From an uncultured Clostridia bacterium (GTDB taxonomy: Bacteria; Bacillota; Clostridia; Oscillospirales; Ruminococcaceae): DNA of 12,633 bases. The stretch is taken from NCBI GenBank assembly GCA_938014915.1, contig CALLQQ010000101.1, positions 1-12,633 of the forward strand, in the 5' to 3' direction. Both the position numbers and the translations under genes were made by a program. This document shows positions 5,561 through 11,887 of this stretch, piece after piece. Positions within the stretch are counted from its first letter, which is position 1; every line of letters starts with the position of its first letter. Under the pieces are notes generated by a model that worked only from the letters and a program-made list of their open reading frames with translations, was not told the DNA's origin and made no database searches.

Positions 5561-7423
5561 ATGAGGTACGGTTCATTAAAAGTAATGTTGGCAGAAATAC
5601 CTGTTAAAATCGCACAACCAATAGAGAATGCTAAAAATCATATTGAGTTAATGAAATCGGCTAATGCCGATAATGTCAATTTGCTGCTATTTAGTGAACT
5701 ATCACTAACGGGCTATACTTGCGCCGATTTATTCTTAACGAGTGAACTAATTTCCGCATCGGGGGAGGCTATCCGCTTATTAATTAATGAGTCTAAAACA
5801 TTAGATGTGATAACCATTGTCGGTGCGCCAATGCTTATAAACGGTGCGCTATATAATTGCGCTATCGTCATATATAGAGGTGCGATACTTGGCATTGTGC
5901 CAAAGAGTCATATTCCTAATTACCATCATAATTATGAGGGTAGATATTTCACTAGTGGGCTTAATCTCCCTACCAATATCATGGTATCGGTGTTCGGCAA
6001 TGATGTGAAGTTCGGCACGCAGTTGCTTTTTGCTTGTCAGAATATGAAGGAATTCACATTCGGCATTGAAATTTCACATGATATGCTTGCTCCTATATCG
6101 CCGTCGGCATCACATTCGATTGCTGGCGCTAATCTGATATGTAATTTGGCGGCAAGTGCAATTCACGCAGGGGAATCGGCTAGGATAGAGCGAATTGTCA
6201 CCGCAAATAGCCAGAGATTAAAATGTGCATACCTATATTCAAGTGGTGCACATGGCGAATCTACCACCGACCTATATTATTCTTCCGATAAAATTATCGC
6301 GGCAATGGACACAGTGACAAGCGAGGATATTGGAGTATTAACTGAAATTATAGACTTGCAAGAAATTGCTGGATTACGTAGGAATGAGGGCATATTCAGC
6401 AGTGTTGTCGATAGTGATTATAGCTATATCCGATTTGAAATGAATGAATATTCACTACCGATAAAGGCACGAAGTAAAACGCCATTCCTACCTGAAAAGG
6501 GCGGGGTAAAAGACTTCTTGTCAGAAGTGTTTGAAATTCAGACGATGGGATTAATCAGACGAATGGAAGGCGCAAAAGCTAGGAGCTTAACAATAGGCAT
6601 ATCCGGCGGACTTGATTCAACATTGTCACTCCTAGTGTGCCATAATGCAATGAAAAAGATGGGACTACCCACTAATAAGATCCATGCTGTTACAATGCCG
6701 TGCTTTGGCACAACGAAGAAATCATATAAGAATGGCAATGTACTGATGGATTTGCTCGGTTGCAATTCGATAGAGATAAATATTAAAGACGCAGTGACGG
6801 ACGGGCTTAAAATGATAGATCATGATTTTTCTCCCGATACGACATATGAAAATGCACAGGCTAGGCAACGTGCAATGCTGCTGATGAATATTGCAAATAA
6901 ATACGGTTCAATCGTTGTTGGAACATCGGATTTATCTGAGATAGCAATAGGATTCTCAACATATGGCGGCGACCATATGAGTATGTATAATGTGAATTCC
7001 TCAATTCCTAAAACGACGGTGCGTGAGCTTATTCGGCATTATGCCGATCAATGTGATAATTCACAGTTGGCGGACGTACTCCACGATATTGCCGATGCGC
7101 CAATTAGCCCCGAACTCCTCCCGATAAACGATGACGGGGAGCAGGAACAAGTTACGGAAAGCATTGTCGGCAACTATGAAATTATAGACTTCATACTATA
7201 CCACCAAATAAAATTCGGATTCTCGGAGGAGAAGATTGCCCAGATGTTGAAAGCGACATTCGAAGGCGATTTCCCAGATGAAACCATTGAGAATACGGTG
7301 AAGTCGTATTTTAAGCGGTTCTATGCGAATCAGTTCAAGCGATCCTGTATGCCCGACGGTATAAAAGCGATGGAAATTTCACTTTCGCCACGTGGGAGCT
7401 TGCGCCTGCCGAGTGATTTATAA
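5561..7423 (+). CDS. nadE: NAD+ synthetase of the glutamine-dependent type, with the glutaminase nucleophile replaced by Ser
   Basis: The enzyme makes NAD+ from nicotinic acid adenine dinucleotide, ATP and ammonia, the last step of NAD biosynthesis. The protein (620 aa) has an N-terminal nitrilase-fold glutaminase domain (about 1-270) and a C-terminal synthetase domain (about 310-610). The synthetase part looks intact: SGGLDS P-loop at about 348-353, MPCFGTTKKSY, YENAQARQRAMLL, GTSDLSEIAIGFSTYGGDHM and NVNSSIPKTTVREL. In the glutaminase part, E46 (FSELSLTGY) and K115 (VPKSHIPNY) are present, but the expected nucleophile motif EICEDLW reads EISHDML, with Ser at 172 (codon TCA at 6074-6076). 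That domain may be inactive on glutamine, leaving use of free ammonia. The ATG at 5561 is chosen because AAAAGGAGG precedes it; an in-frame ATG at 5522 has no ribosome site and lies before the predicted transcript start. Confidence 0.92.
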   Translation: MRYGSLKVMLAEIPVKIAQPIENAKNHIELMKSANADNVNLLLFSELSLTGYTCADLFLTSELISASGEAIRLLINESKTLDVITIVGAPMLINGALYNCAIVIYRGAILGIVPKSHIPNYHHNYEGRYFTSGLNLPTNIMVSVFGNDVKFGTQLLFACQNMKEFTFGIEISHDMLAPISPSASHSIAGANLICNLAASAIHAGESARIERIVTANSQRLKCAYLYSSGAHGESTTDLYYSSDKIIAAMDTVTSEDIGVLTEIIDLQEIAGLRRNEGIFSSVVDSDYSYIRFEMNEYSLPIKARSKTPFLPEKGGVKDFLSEVFEIQTMGLIRRMEGAKARSLTIGISGGLDSTLSLLVCHNAMKKMGLPTNKIHAVTMPCFGTTKKSYKNGNVLMDLLGCNSIEINIKDAVTDGLKMIDHDFSPDTTYENAQARQRAMLLMNIANKYGSIVVGTSDLSEIAIGFSTYGGDHMSMYNVNSSIPKTTVRELIRHYADQCDNSQLADVLHDIADAPISPELLPINDDGEQEQVTESIVGNYEIIDFILYHQIKFGFSEEKIAQMLKATFEGDFPDETIENTVKSYFKRFYANQFKRSCMPDGIKAMEISLSPRGSLRLPSDL

Positions 7424-7477
7424 AGCAATGCGGCAACCGCCAATGTATCGAACCAATAAAATTATAAAACAAAAAAG

Positions 7478-7525
7478 CAATCTCTAATCAAGGAAACATT
7501 TTTGGTTAGAGATTGTTTTATATTT
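7478..7525 (+). terminator. Rho-independent terminator of nadE
   Basis: A 14-bp stem pairs 7478-7491 with 7502-7515 (CAATCTCTAATCAA against TTGGTTAGAGATTG, one G-T pair) around a ten-base loop, followed by TTTTATATTT. The 5' flank is A-rich (AAAACAAAAAAG), so it could also work in the other direction. Confidence 0.88.
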
Positions 7526-7530
7526 AGAAA

Positions 7531-7559
7531 TTGACTATATAAGAGGAAAGATATATAAT
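7531..7559 (+). promoter_or_regulatory. Strong promoter of the MFS transporter gene
   Basis: TTGACT (7531-7536) and TATAAT (7554-7559) are separated by 17 bp, the closest match to the sigma-A consensus outside the ORP-like operon. The leader is about 80 nt. I see no clear hairpin in it. Confidence 0.8.
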
Positions 7560-7646
7560 GAATGGGCGTCAATTCGCAAATACTACATGACTGCGATTTT
7601 ACTAACATAATTACTTTTCATCTACAAAAACATTGGAGGACTGTTA

Positions 7647-8807
7647 ATGTATTCGCTATTGCTTGCAATTATATATATAGCTTTTATCAGCCTAGGACTG
7701 CCCGACGCTTTGCTCGGTTCGGCATGGCCAGTAATGCATCAGCAATTTAATGCGCCAATTTCGCTAATCGGCATAGTAACAATGATAATTTCTGGCGGCA
7801 CAATAATATCCAGCCTATTCTCAGGCAAATTGACACGGAAGTTTGGAACGGGGCTTGTTACAGCGGTAAGCGTATTGATGACGGCCGTTGCAATGTTCGG
7901 CTTCTCAATTTCAAAATCCATCGTCGCCCTTTGCATTTGGGCAATTCCATATGGACTTGGAGCGGGCGCAGTCGATGCCGCACTGAATAACTATGTTGCA
8001 CTTCACTACGCATCACGTCATATGAGTTGGCTGCATTGCTTCTGGGGAGTGGGAGCATCAGCAGGCCCTTATATAATGGGTTACTGCCTCACTAAAGATT
8101 ATGGCTGGACTGGCGGTTTTGGCATAATTGCATTAGTGCAATTCGTTCTAACTGCAATTTTCTTCGTTAGTTTACCCCTATGGAGGAAATCAAGTCTAGC
8201 AGGTGAATCCGCCGATTCGTCAGTTGATGTCGGGCTCATTCAATCGCTTAATATTAAGGGAGTAAAATTCGTCTTGCTCACCTTCTTCGGATATTGTGCG
8301 CTTGAATCTACAACGGGATTTTGGGCAAGCAGCTATTTAGTAGAATTCCGTGGAGTAGATACCGATACGGCGGCAAAATTTGCATCGCTGTTTTTCGTCG
8401 GCATTACGGTAGGGCGCTTACTCAGCGGCTTTATTGCCGATAGAGTCGGGGACAAATTGCTGATTAGATATGGCATTTTAATAATAATGCTCGGTGTCGT
8501 ATTAGTTGGAATTCCCACCGTGAATAGCACGATAGCATTAGCAGGACTAATCATAATCGGGCTCGGTTGTGCGCCGGTATACCCATCAGTAATTCACGCA
8601 ACGCCAGCGAATTTCGGCAAGGAGAATTCCCAATCCATCATAGGGATACAGATGGCAAGCGCCTATGTCGGAACAACTTTCATGCCGCCGCTATTCGGGC
8701 TTATTGCGGATAATATACATATCGGATTGTACCCAATATACTTGCTTGCCCTAGCCGCATTAATGCTAATAATGTCGGAAACGATGAATAAGACACTAGC
8801 AAATTAA
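7647..8807 (+). CDS. Major facilitator superfamily transporter, possibly FHS-type sugar symporter
   Basis: This 386-aa protein is almost wholly hydrophobic, with about twelve membrane segments, the usual MFS length and layout. The first segment contains ISLGLPDALLGSAWP, which with the short N-terminus resembles the bacterial FHS group (GlcP/FucP-like, proton-coupled sugar uptake) more than drug exporters. The loop between segments 2 and 3 has GKLTRKFGTG, a version of MFS motif A, repeated in weaker form as GFIADRVGDKLLIRYG in the second half, as expected from the two-fold repeat. A cytoplasmic central loop lies near residues 178-200 (WRKSSLAGESADSS). ATTGGAGG precedes the ATG. The gene is a single transcription unit with its own promoter and terminator. 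Substrate cannot be told from sequence, and the neighbours give no hint. Confidence 0.85.
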   Translation: MYSLLLAIIYIAFISLGLPDALLGSAWPVMHQQFNAPISLIGIVTMIISGGTIISSLFSGKLTRKFGTGLVTAVSVLMTAVAMFGFSISKSIVALCIWAIPYGLGAGAVDAALNNYVALHYASRHMSWLHCFWGVGASAGPYIMGYCLTKDYGWTGGFGIIALVQFVLTAIFFVSLPLWRKSSLAGESADSSVDVGLIQSLNIKGVKFVLLTFFGYCALESTTGFWASSYLVEFRGVDTDTAAKFASLFFVGITVGRLLSGFIADRVGDKLLIRYGILIIMLGVVLVGIPTVNSTIALAGLIIIGLGCAPVYPSVIHATPANFGKENSQSIIGIQMASAYVGTTFMPPLFGLIADNIHIGLYPIYLLALAALMLIMSETMNKTLAN

Positions 8808-8858
8808 GCTTGCGAATCTAGTACGCTAATGCCATTATTTAGAAATAATCCTAGAATT

Positions 8859-8892
8859 AATGCTCCGATGTATAAAAACGGAGCATTTTTTT
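8859..8892 (+). terminator. Rho-independent terminator of the MFS transporter gene
   Basis: AATGCTCCG (8859-8867) pairs with CGGAGCATT (8879-8887) around an 11-base A/T-rich loop, and the T-run TTTTTTT (8886-8892) follows. This separates the transporter from the downstream operon. Confidence 0.9.
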
Positions 8893-8902
8893 AAAATAGA
8901 TA

Positions 8903-8930
8903 TTGACATATGTCATTAATGGTGTATAAT
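8903..8930 (+). promoter_or_regulatory. Near-consensus promoter of the DUF5320-to-Mrp operon
   Basis: A perfect -35 box, TTGACA (8903-8908), and a perfect -10 box, TATAAT (8925-8930), preceded by GTG, are separated by 16 bp. Transcription would start near 8937. A promoter this strong with a palindrome over its -35 box is the pattern of a repressed, inducible operon. Confidence 0.85.
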
Positions 8931-8954
8931 AAGAGTAGATGTTGACATATGTCA
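8904..8954. promoter_or_regulatory. Pair of identical palindromic operators, TGACATATGTCA
   Basis: The perfect 12-bp palindrome TGACATATGTCA occurs at 8904-8915, over the -35 box, and again at 8943-8954, just downstream of the predicted transcription start. Both sit in the same 14-base context TTGACATATGTCAT. The centres are 39 bp apart, close to a whole number of helical turns short of four. Two dimeric repressor sites are the simplest reading. The regulator is not identified; the DUF134 helix-turn-helix protein encoded in the operon is one candidate. Confidence 0.7.
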
Positions 8955-8976
8955 TAAACTAATTGGAGGTGATACT

Positions 8977-9162
8977 ATGCCAAGAAGAGATGCAACTGGC
9001 CCATTGGGCGAGGGCGCAAAAACTGGCAGAGGTCTAGGTCCCTGTTCTGGTGAAACGTCGAGATTCACAAGATTTGCCAAAAGGCAAGGAATGGGGCGAG
9101 GATTCGGCCGTTGCCGTGGATTTGGGGTCAGGCAGAATATGAGCGGAAGCGAATCTAACTAA
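8977..9162 (+). CDS. DUF5320 family small Gly/Arg-rich protein
   Basis: This 61-aa basic protein begins MPRRDATGPLGEGAKTGRGL and continues GPCSG. That matches the DUF5320 pattern I recall (MPRxDxTGPxGxGPxTGRGxGxC), a family seen almost only next to DUF134, NifX-like and MinD-ferredoxin genes in anaerobes. Gly and Arg make up a large share, Cys residues are at about 23 and 48, and no membrane segment is present. AATTGGAGGTG lies at a good distance from the ATG. It is the first gene of the operon, directly behind the operator-controlled promoter. A metal-binding or assembly role has been supposed for such peptides, but nothing here proves it. Confidence 0.8.
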   Translation: MPRRDATGPLGEGAKTGRGLGPCSGETSRFTRFAKRQGMGRGFGRCRGFGVRQNMSGSESN

Positions 9163-9205
9163 AGGAAGAATTGTGTAATCGAAAAGTTAGCAATGACTTG
9201 CAGTT

Positions 9206-9250
9206 AGTGTAGAGGGAAAAGCCCAGGGACGCTTGGGCGCCATCTACATT
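9206..9250 (+). ncRNA. Irregular hairpin between the DUF5320 and DUF134 genes
   Basis: AGTGTAGA (9206-9213) pairs with TCTACATT (9243-9250) through eight pairs including one G-T. Beyond a G/A mismatch, GG (9215-9216) pairs with CC (9240-9241). An asymmetric internal loop AAAA/G follows, then GCCCAG (9221-9226) pairs with TTGGGC (9233-9238) around the loop GGACGC. No T-run follows, so it is not a terminator, and it does not cover the next Shine-Dalgarno (GGGGTG). It may be an mRNA processing or stabilising element, or a structured regulatory RNA. It matches no riboswitch class I can name. Confidence 0.4.
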
Positions 9251-9266
9251 GAAATGGGGTGAAAGC

Positions 9267-9623
9267 ATGGCAAGACCTAGAAAATGGCGAAAAGTATGCA
9301 GCCTACCAGATAGTAAAAGGTTCGGACCACTTGATTTATCCGCCAACAAGGATATATTTGTAAAGATGACGGTAGACGAGTACGAAACTATCAGGCTTAT
9401 CGACTTAGAGGGGCTAACTCAGGAAGAATGTGCGAAACAGATGAATGTTGCACGTACCACCGTTCAGGGTATCTATATAGAAGCACGCAGGAAATTAGCG
9501 GAGTCATTAGTTAATGGTAAAGTGCTTTTAATCGAAGGTGGCGAATACCGACTTTGTGATGAATTTGAACAAGGTTGCGGTGTAGGATGCCGCCGACAAA
9601 GGAATAGAAGAAACATCACTTAA
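9267..9623 (+). CDS. DUF134 (UPF0251) helix-turn-helix protein
   Basis: This 118-aa protein opens with MARPRKWRKVCSLPDS, the hallmark of the DUF134 family. A sigma-70 region-4-like helix-turn-helix follows at about residues 33-80, with the helix pair LTQEECAKQMNVARTTVQGIYIEARRK. The C-terminus ends in a short Cys-rich tail (CDEFEQGCGVGCRRQRNRR) that could bind a metal or Fe-S cluster. Family members are usually about 90-150 aa and sit with NifX-like and MinD-ferredoxin genes. The ATG at 9267 is chosen over an in-frame one at 9249 because GGGGTG lies eight bases before it and the family starts with MARPRK. It is a plausible DNA-binding regulator of this operon, perhaps metal- or redox-responsive through the tail, but this is an inference. 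Confidence 0.9.
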   Translation: MARPRKWRKVCSLPDSKRFGPLDLSANKDIFVKMTVDEYETIRLIDLEGLTQEECAKQMNVARTTVQGIYIEARRKLAESLVNGKVLLIEGGEYRLCDEFEQGCGVGCRRQRNRRNIT

Positions 9624-9638
9624 CAATTTTGTTAGGTG
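9617..9638 (+). other. Intercistronic hairpin at the end of the DUF134 gene
   Basis: CACTTAACA (9617-9625) pairs with TGTTAGGTG (9630-9638), with one T-G pair, around the loop ATTT. It overlaps the DUF134 stop codon and ends five bases before the next Shine-Dalgarno. No T-run follows, so full termination is unlikely. It may slow decay or tune translation of the downstream gene. Confidence 0.45.
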
Positions 9639-9654
9639 TTGATTGGGGGAAATT

Positions 9655-10023
9655 ATGAATATAGCAATACCAGTTGATGATAAGAATATCAAATCAAATG
9701 TATGTATATCTTTCGGCCGTGCGCCTTATTTTATGATATACAATACCGATAAGGAAGATAGTATATATATTAAGAATACGACTGCCGATAGTGCAGGTGG
9801 TGCAGGAATTAAGGCGGCACAGCTGATAGTTGATAATAAAGTAGACTGCCTATTAACGCCACGTTGCGGCGAGAATGCGGCGAATGTAATCAAAGCTGCT
9901 AATATTAAGATCTATAAAACTAATGATAGTTCTGTTATAGATAATATCAATGCATTCATTAGTGGGGAGTTATCTTTGTTAGATGAAATCCACGCGGGAT
10001 TCCATAATCATGGGGGCAAATAA
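9655..10023 (+). CDS. NifX/orange-protein-like dinitrogenase iron-molybdenum cofactor family protein
   Basis: This 122-aa protein consists of a single NifX/NifB-C domain (about residues 1-105), opening MNIAIPVDDKN and followed by CISFGRAPYFMIYNTD, GGAGIKAAQLIVDNKVDCL and TPRCGENAANVIKAANIKIYK. Members bind metal-sulfur clusters: NifX/NafY bind FeMo-cofactor precursors, and the Desulfovibrio orange protein binds a Mo-Cu cluster. No nitrogenase gene is in sight, so a nitrogen-fixation role is not supported. A short His-containing tail (HAGFHNHGGK) ends the protein and could help hold metal. The ATG at 9655 follows GGGGGA; an upstream TTG at 9643 is inside that Shine-Dalgarno and is rejected. 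The next gene begins two bases after its stop, which argues for a shared complex with the MinD-type ATPases. Confidence 0.88.
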   Translation: MNIAIPVDDKNIKSNVCISFGRAPYFMIYNTDKEDSIYIKNTTADSAGGAGIKAAQLIVDNKVDCLLTPRCGENAANVIKAANIKIYKTNDSSVIDNINAFISGELSLLDEIHAGFHNHGGK

Positions 10024-10024
10024 G

Positions 10025-10885
10025 ATGAAAATAGCTGTCCTAAGTGGTAAGGGCGGAACGGGGAAAACGCTTGTTTCGGTCAATCTAGCCGCATCGGCGG
10101 AGCCTTCAACATATATAGATTGCGATGTTGAAGAACCGAATGGTCATCTACTCTTAAAACCGGAAAATGTAAAAACTGAAGAAGTAACTGTGCCAATACC
10201 GTATGTGGATAATGATATTTGCGACGGATGCAGGAAGTGCGTTGACTTTTGCAGATTTAATGCACTTGCACATATTAATGATAAGCTAATCGTTTTTGAT
10301 GATATTTGCCATTCTTGCGGCGGTTGTGTTATAGTATGTGCGAAAGATGCTCTGACTGAACGGGAGAAAGTTGTAGGAAAAATCGAAATAGGCAATTCAA
10401 ATCAGGTGGAAGTTCGTTCCGGGATATTGAATACTGGGGAACCGTCGGGAGTGCCAATTATAAATAGATTGCAAGATGGCGATATATCCAGCACGAATGA
10501 AATGATATTCGTCGATTGTCCGCCCGGCAGTGCTTGCGTTGTAATGGACAGCATTAAAGATGCTGATTACTGCGTATTAGTGGCGGAACCGACGATATTC
10601 GGTGTGCATAACCTTAATATGGTGTATGAGCTTGTAATGCTTTTTGAAAAGCCGTTCGGAGTCGTTCTCAATAAAAGCATCGACGGTGAAAATCCTGCCG
10701 AGCAATTTTGCATTGATAGGGGAATTAAGATATTAGGCAAGATTCCATTCGATACTGAATTAGGTAAGATAAATTCAAATGCTGAAGTAGCAGTTAGAGA
10801 AAGTGATGAATACCGCAAATTATTTTCATCGTTGCTTGACTCTTTGAAAAGGGAGGTAGCATATGAAACAACTTCTAATTCTTAG
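10025..10885 (+). CDS. MinD-superfamily ATPase with inserted 2x[4Fe-4S] ferredoxin domain (first copy)
   Basis: This 286-aa P-loop ATPase belongs to the COG1149 type. The deviant Walker A (SGKGGTGKT, residues 7-15) with its signature lysine marks the MinD/ParA group. A ferredoxin-like insert carries two complete cluster motifs: C66-C69-C72-C76 and C95-C98-C101-C105, each CxxCxxCxxxC. Further on are the Walker B-like MIFVDCPPGS (about 160-169), CVLVAEPTIFGVHNL (about 183-197) and VVLNKS (about 213-218). ATP hydrolysis may be coupled to electron or cluster transfer, and in Desulfovibrio homologues partner with the orange protein. The ATG at 10025 is chosen because GGGGG lies eight bases before it; earlier in-frame ATGs at 9983 and 10010 overlap the NifX-like gene and lack a good site. 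It overlaps the next gene by 23 bases, so translation of the pair is probably coupled and the two likely form a heterodimer. Confidence 0.92.
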   Translation: MKIAVLSGKGGTGKTLVSVNLAASAEPSTYIDCDVEEPNGHLLLKPENVKTEEVTVPIPYVDNDICDGCRKCVDFCRFNALAHINDKLIVFDDICHSCGGCVIVCAKDALTEREKVVGKIEIGNSNQVEVRSGILNTGEPSGVPIINRLQDGDISSTNEMIFVDCPPGSACVVMDSIKDADYCVLVAEPTIFGVHNLNMVYELVMLFEKPFGVVLNKSIDGENPAEQFCIDRGIKILGKIPFDTELGKINSNAEVAVRESDEYRKLFSSLLDSLKREVAYETTSNS

Positions 10886-11744
10886 TGGGAAAGGCGGCAC
10901 GGGGAAAACTACCGTAGCGAGTGCGCTAATTAAACTATCTAAAGCGAGGGCTTATGCCGATTGCGATGTTGACGCACCGAATCTTCATCTAATAACTGAG
11001 CAGATTTCACCACCTAAGAAAAGTGATTATTATGGTATGGATAAGGCAAGAATTAATGCAGAGCTATGTATTCAGTGCGATAAATGCATTCAGCATTGTA
11101 GATTTGATGCTATCACAATAGATGAATATTATAAAGTCGATGAATTTGCGTGTGAGGGTTGCGGCGTATGTGAACTTGTCTGTCCGACGAATGCTATTTC
11201 CCTAGATCCGTCAGTAGCGGGCGAATTAATGCTATATCAAAGTGATGATGAAGTATTCTCAACGGCGCAGCTTAAAATGGGCAGTGGTACATCGGGGATG
11301 CTAGTTACTGAAGTTAAGAAACAGATGAAATCGGTGGCAGAATCCGCACCACTTGCCATTATAGATGGATCGCCCGGAATAGGTTGCCCAGTTATTGCAT
11401 CACTCAGCGGAGTCGATATGGTTCTAATCGTGGCGGAGCCATCTGTGTCGGGCATTAGCGATATGGAGAGAATTATAAGTACAGCGGGGAAATTCGGCAT
11501 TGAGGTTGTAGTTTGCATAAACAAATTCGATACCAATATAGCGAAATCACGGCTGATATTGCAGTATTGTAATGAAAATGGAATACCATTCGCTGGGGGA
11601 ATTCCCTTTGACGATGAGGCAGTGCAGGCTATTAACAGGGGCATTACCATAGTAGATGTTGATTGTAAATCTGGTTTAGCCGTTAAAGAAGTTTATAATA
11701 ATGTGATGCCGCTCCTTTTCAAGGATGGTGACTATGAAAATTAA
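10863..11744 (+). CDS. MinD-superfamily ATPase with inserted 2x[4Fe-4S] ferredoxin domain (second copy)
   Basis: This 293-aa paralogue of the preceding gene has the same domain order. Walker A is SGKGGTGKTT (residues 8-17). The insert has C69-C72-C75-C79 and C97-C100-C103-C107. DGSPGIGCPV (about 168-177) takes the place of DCPPGSACVV, and VLIVAEPSVSGISDME (about 187-202) and VVCINKFDTN complete the nucleotide-binding core. The two copies share the layout but differ enough that the duplication is old. GGGAGG lies before the ATG at 10863, inside the end of the first copy. Side-by-side pairs of this kind are typical of the ORP-type and related anaerobe clusters, where they are thought to act together; the electron donor and the target are not known from sequence. 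Confidence 0.92.
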   Translation: MKQLLILSGKGGTGKTTVASALIKLSKARAYADCDVDAPNLHLITEQISPPKKSDYYGMDKARINAELCIQCDKCIQHCRFDAITIDEYYKVDEFACEGCGVCELVCPTNAISLDPSVAGELMLYQSDDEVFSTAQLKMGSGTSGMLVTEVKKQMKSVAESAPLAIIDGSPGIGCPVIASLSGVDMVLIVAEPSVSGISDMERIISTAGKFGIEVVVCINKFDTNIAKSRLILQYCNENGIPFAGGIPFDDEAVQAINRGITIVDVDCKSGLAVKEVYNNVMPLLFKDGDYEN

Positions 11745-11844
11745 AACTCTAGTTGAAAATACGGCTATATCCGACCAATACGGCAGTGAACACGGGTTAA
11801 GTTTTTATATCGAGATGGTGAAGACATTATCTTCATGCGGGTAG
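11734..11844 (+). pseudogene. N-terminal remnant of an MBL-fold metallo-hydrolase (COG1237 type)
   Basis: A 36-codon frame begins MKIKTLVENTAISD and continues QYGSEHGLSFYIE, then ends at TAG after LSSCG. The first 27 residues match what I recall of the start of COG1237 MBL-fold hydrolases (MKIxTLVENTxxSExxxxEHGLSxYIE), normally about 250-280 aa and often found in clusters with NifX-like and MinD-ferredoxin genes. The HxHxDH metal-binding motif and nearly all of the body are missing. The residues after YIE (MVKTLSSCG, then stop, then SVNLVE in the same frame) could be the tail of the same gene joined by an internal deletion, since family C-termini often read '...LSxGxxVE'. It overlaps the preceding MinD-type gene by 11 bases, as an intact operon member would. 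It leaves no functional enzyme. Confidence 0.65.
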
Positions 11845-11887
11845 TCGGTTAATTTAGTGGAAATACAAAATTAAAGGAGAAAGAAAA

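Noticed and set aside
7562..7750. Open frame overlapping the start of the MFS transporter
   Set aside because: It begins at the predicted transcription start with no ribosome site and overlaps the well-supported transporter in another frame.
9206..9250. Hairpin as a cyclic-di-GMP, cobalamin, molybdenum-cofactor or nickel/cobalt riboswitch
   Set aside because: Only short stretches such as GGGACGC recall these classes; the required multi-stem architecture is missing.
9643..10023. NifX-like gene as evidence for nitrogen fixation
   Set aside because: No nifH, nifD, nifK, nifE, nifN or nifB is present, and the neighbours are those of ORP-type clusters.
11237..11650. Long minus-strand open frame inside the second MinD-type gene, and a similar one at 12085-12540
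   Set aside because: Both are antisense to strongly supported ATPase genes and have no homology I recognise or ribosome site; they arise from codon bias of the real genes.
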